A DNA stretch of 6,372 bases from JBDTRY01 sp039931435 (GTDB taxonomy: Bacteria > Acidobacteriota > Thermoanaerobaculia > Gp7-AA8). Where the stretch lies: contig JBDTRY010000219.1 of assembly GCA_039931435.1 (NCBI GenBank), forward strand, positions 1 through 6,372, given 5' to 3'. Positions within the stretch are counted from its first letter, which is position 1, and every line of letters begins with the position of its first letter. This document shows positions 5,766-6,372 of the stretch, piece after piece. The position numbers and the translations under genes were made by a program. Under the pieces are notes generated by a model. That model did not search any database and had not been told where the DNA came from. It saw nothing but the letters and a program-made list of their open reading frames with translations.

Positions 5766-6372
5766 GACGGATCATCATCCTTCTTCCGCTGCTGCTTCTC
5801 TTCGTCGTCAGTCGTCCGGCTGCAGCGCAGCAGTCTTCTCCGGATACGGGCGCCACGATCGCGCACGGCGCCGCGGAACAAACGCGGGAGACGATGGAGC
5901 CCTCGCACTCAAAGCACGGGAAAGCGGAGCGGGAAAGCTATTTCGGGATTCCGATCTGGATCTGGAAGATCGCCAACATGCTGCTCTTTCTCGGAGTTCT
6001 CGGGTATGTCCTGCGCAAGCCTCTGATGGCCACGTTCGATCAGCGAGGGGCGCAGATCCGGGCTGACCTGGCCGCGGCCGTGGAGCGGCGCGCACGTGCC
6101 GACAAATTTTCGGCCGACGTCGAGGCCCGGTTGAAAAATCTCGAGAATGAGGTCGCTGCCATTCTGGACCGTGCTCGCGAAGAGGGTGCGCGACAGCGGG
6201 ACCAGTTGATCGCCGCAGCAGAAGAGGACGCGAAGAAAATTCTTTCCACCGCGCGCAACGAAATCGACGTGCGGCTGAAGATGGCTCGCAAGGAGCTTAC
6301 GGAATACGCCGGTGGGCTGGCGGCCTCCAGGGCCCGGCAGATCGTCTCCGCCACCATCACCGATCAGGACCG
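5762..6372 (+). CDS. atpF: F-type ATP synthase subunit b with N-terminal signal peptide (3' end outside window)
   Basis: This open frame runs to the window edge; 203 codons are visible and no stop is reached. Residues 1-22 look like a secretion signal: basic MRR, a leucine/valine-rich core, and a likely cleavage site after RPAAA. A polar, His/Glu-rich segment follows (about 23-60), then the membrane helix IPIWIWKIANMLLFLGVLGYVL (63-84) and the b-type junction RKPLMATFDQRGAQIRADL (85-103). A long charged coiled coil continues to the edge. The mature N-terminus would be periplasmic and the stalk cytoplasmic, the usual b topology. GAGGG at 5750-5754, 7 nt before the ATG, is a good ribosome site, and ATGA overlaps the b' stop. 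It is longer than E. coli b (156 aa) because of the signal peptide and lead segment. Subunit delta (atpH) and the F1 genes are expected next but are not seen. The tail is missing only because the window ends. Confidence 0.92.
   Translation, partial: MRRIIILLPLLLLFVVSRPAAAQQSSPDTGATIAHGAAEQTRETMEPSHSKHGKAERESYFGIPIWIWKIANMLLFLGVLGYVLRKPLMATFDQRGAQIRADLAAAVERRARADKFSADVEARLKNLENEVAAILDRAREEGARQRDQLIAAAEEDAKKILSTARNEIDVRLKMARKELTEYAGGLAASRARQIVSATITDQD

Noticed and set aside
5653..6134. A 12-nt identical repeat, AGGCCCGGTTGA, in b' (5653-5664) and b (6123-6134), in the same codon phase
   Set aside because: It could be a trace of b'/b duplication, but the match is short and in coiled-coil sequence of limited composition, so chance cannot be excluded.
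1..6372. Chromosome replication origin within the window
   Set aside because: parS and gidA/gidB-par genes often lie near oriC, but I saw no cluster of DnaA boxes (TTATCCACA-like) and no AT-rich unwinding region here.

Overview
The window is a GC-rich (roughly 60 %) stretch of bacterial chromosome. It is almost fully coding and carries a conserved, probably origin-proximal housekeeping cluster. In order it holds mnmG (gidA), rsmG (gidB), parA (soj), parB (spo0J), a bactofilin gene, one gene on the opposite strand for a YkgJ-type cysteine-cluster protein, and the first two stator genes (b' and b) of an F-type ATP synthase operon. The b gene runs off the right edge. Two parS centromere sites are visible, one touching the mnmG start and one lying across the rsmG stop.

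Organism: from memory, the order parA-parB-bactofilin-b'-b is typical of deltaproteobacterial lineages such as Geobacter and its relatives, and of Acidobacteriota. A b subunit with a signal peptide, preceded by a separate b' subunit, fits the same groups. A Gram-negative bacterium of Acidobacteriota or former Deltaproteobacteria is the best guess, but no single marker settles it. Nothing looks like a plasmid, phage, transposon or CRISPR array.

Layout: positions 1-4503 form a tight plus-strand run. mnmG and rsmG overlap out of frame, rsmG and parA are 7 nt apart with parS between them, and parA/parB and parB/bactofilin each share an ATGA stop-start. Positions 4517-5077 (minus strand) hold the YkgJ-family gene, convergent with the bactofilin gene with 13 nt between them. 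Positions 5078-5324 are non-coding and contain a weak promoter candidate and a palindrome. From 5325 the b' and b genes are again coupled by ATGA.

How the genes work together: MnmG and RsmG modify tRNA wobble uridine and 16S rRNA. ParA, ParB and parS segregate the chromosome origin. The bactofilin is a polymerising scaffold that may position the Par machinery, as known in Myxococcus. The b'/b pair builds the peripheral stalk of ATP synthase. I found no convincing undescribed system. The most interesting points are the parS site that supplies the rsmG stop codon, the inverted YkgJ gene between the Par/bactofilin block and the atp operon, the long out-of-frame mnmG/rsmG overlap with a shortened RsmG, and the palindrome ahead of the atp genes.
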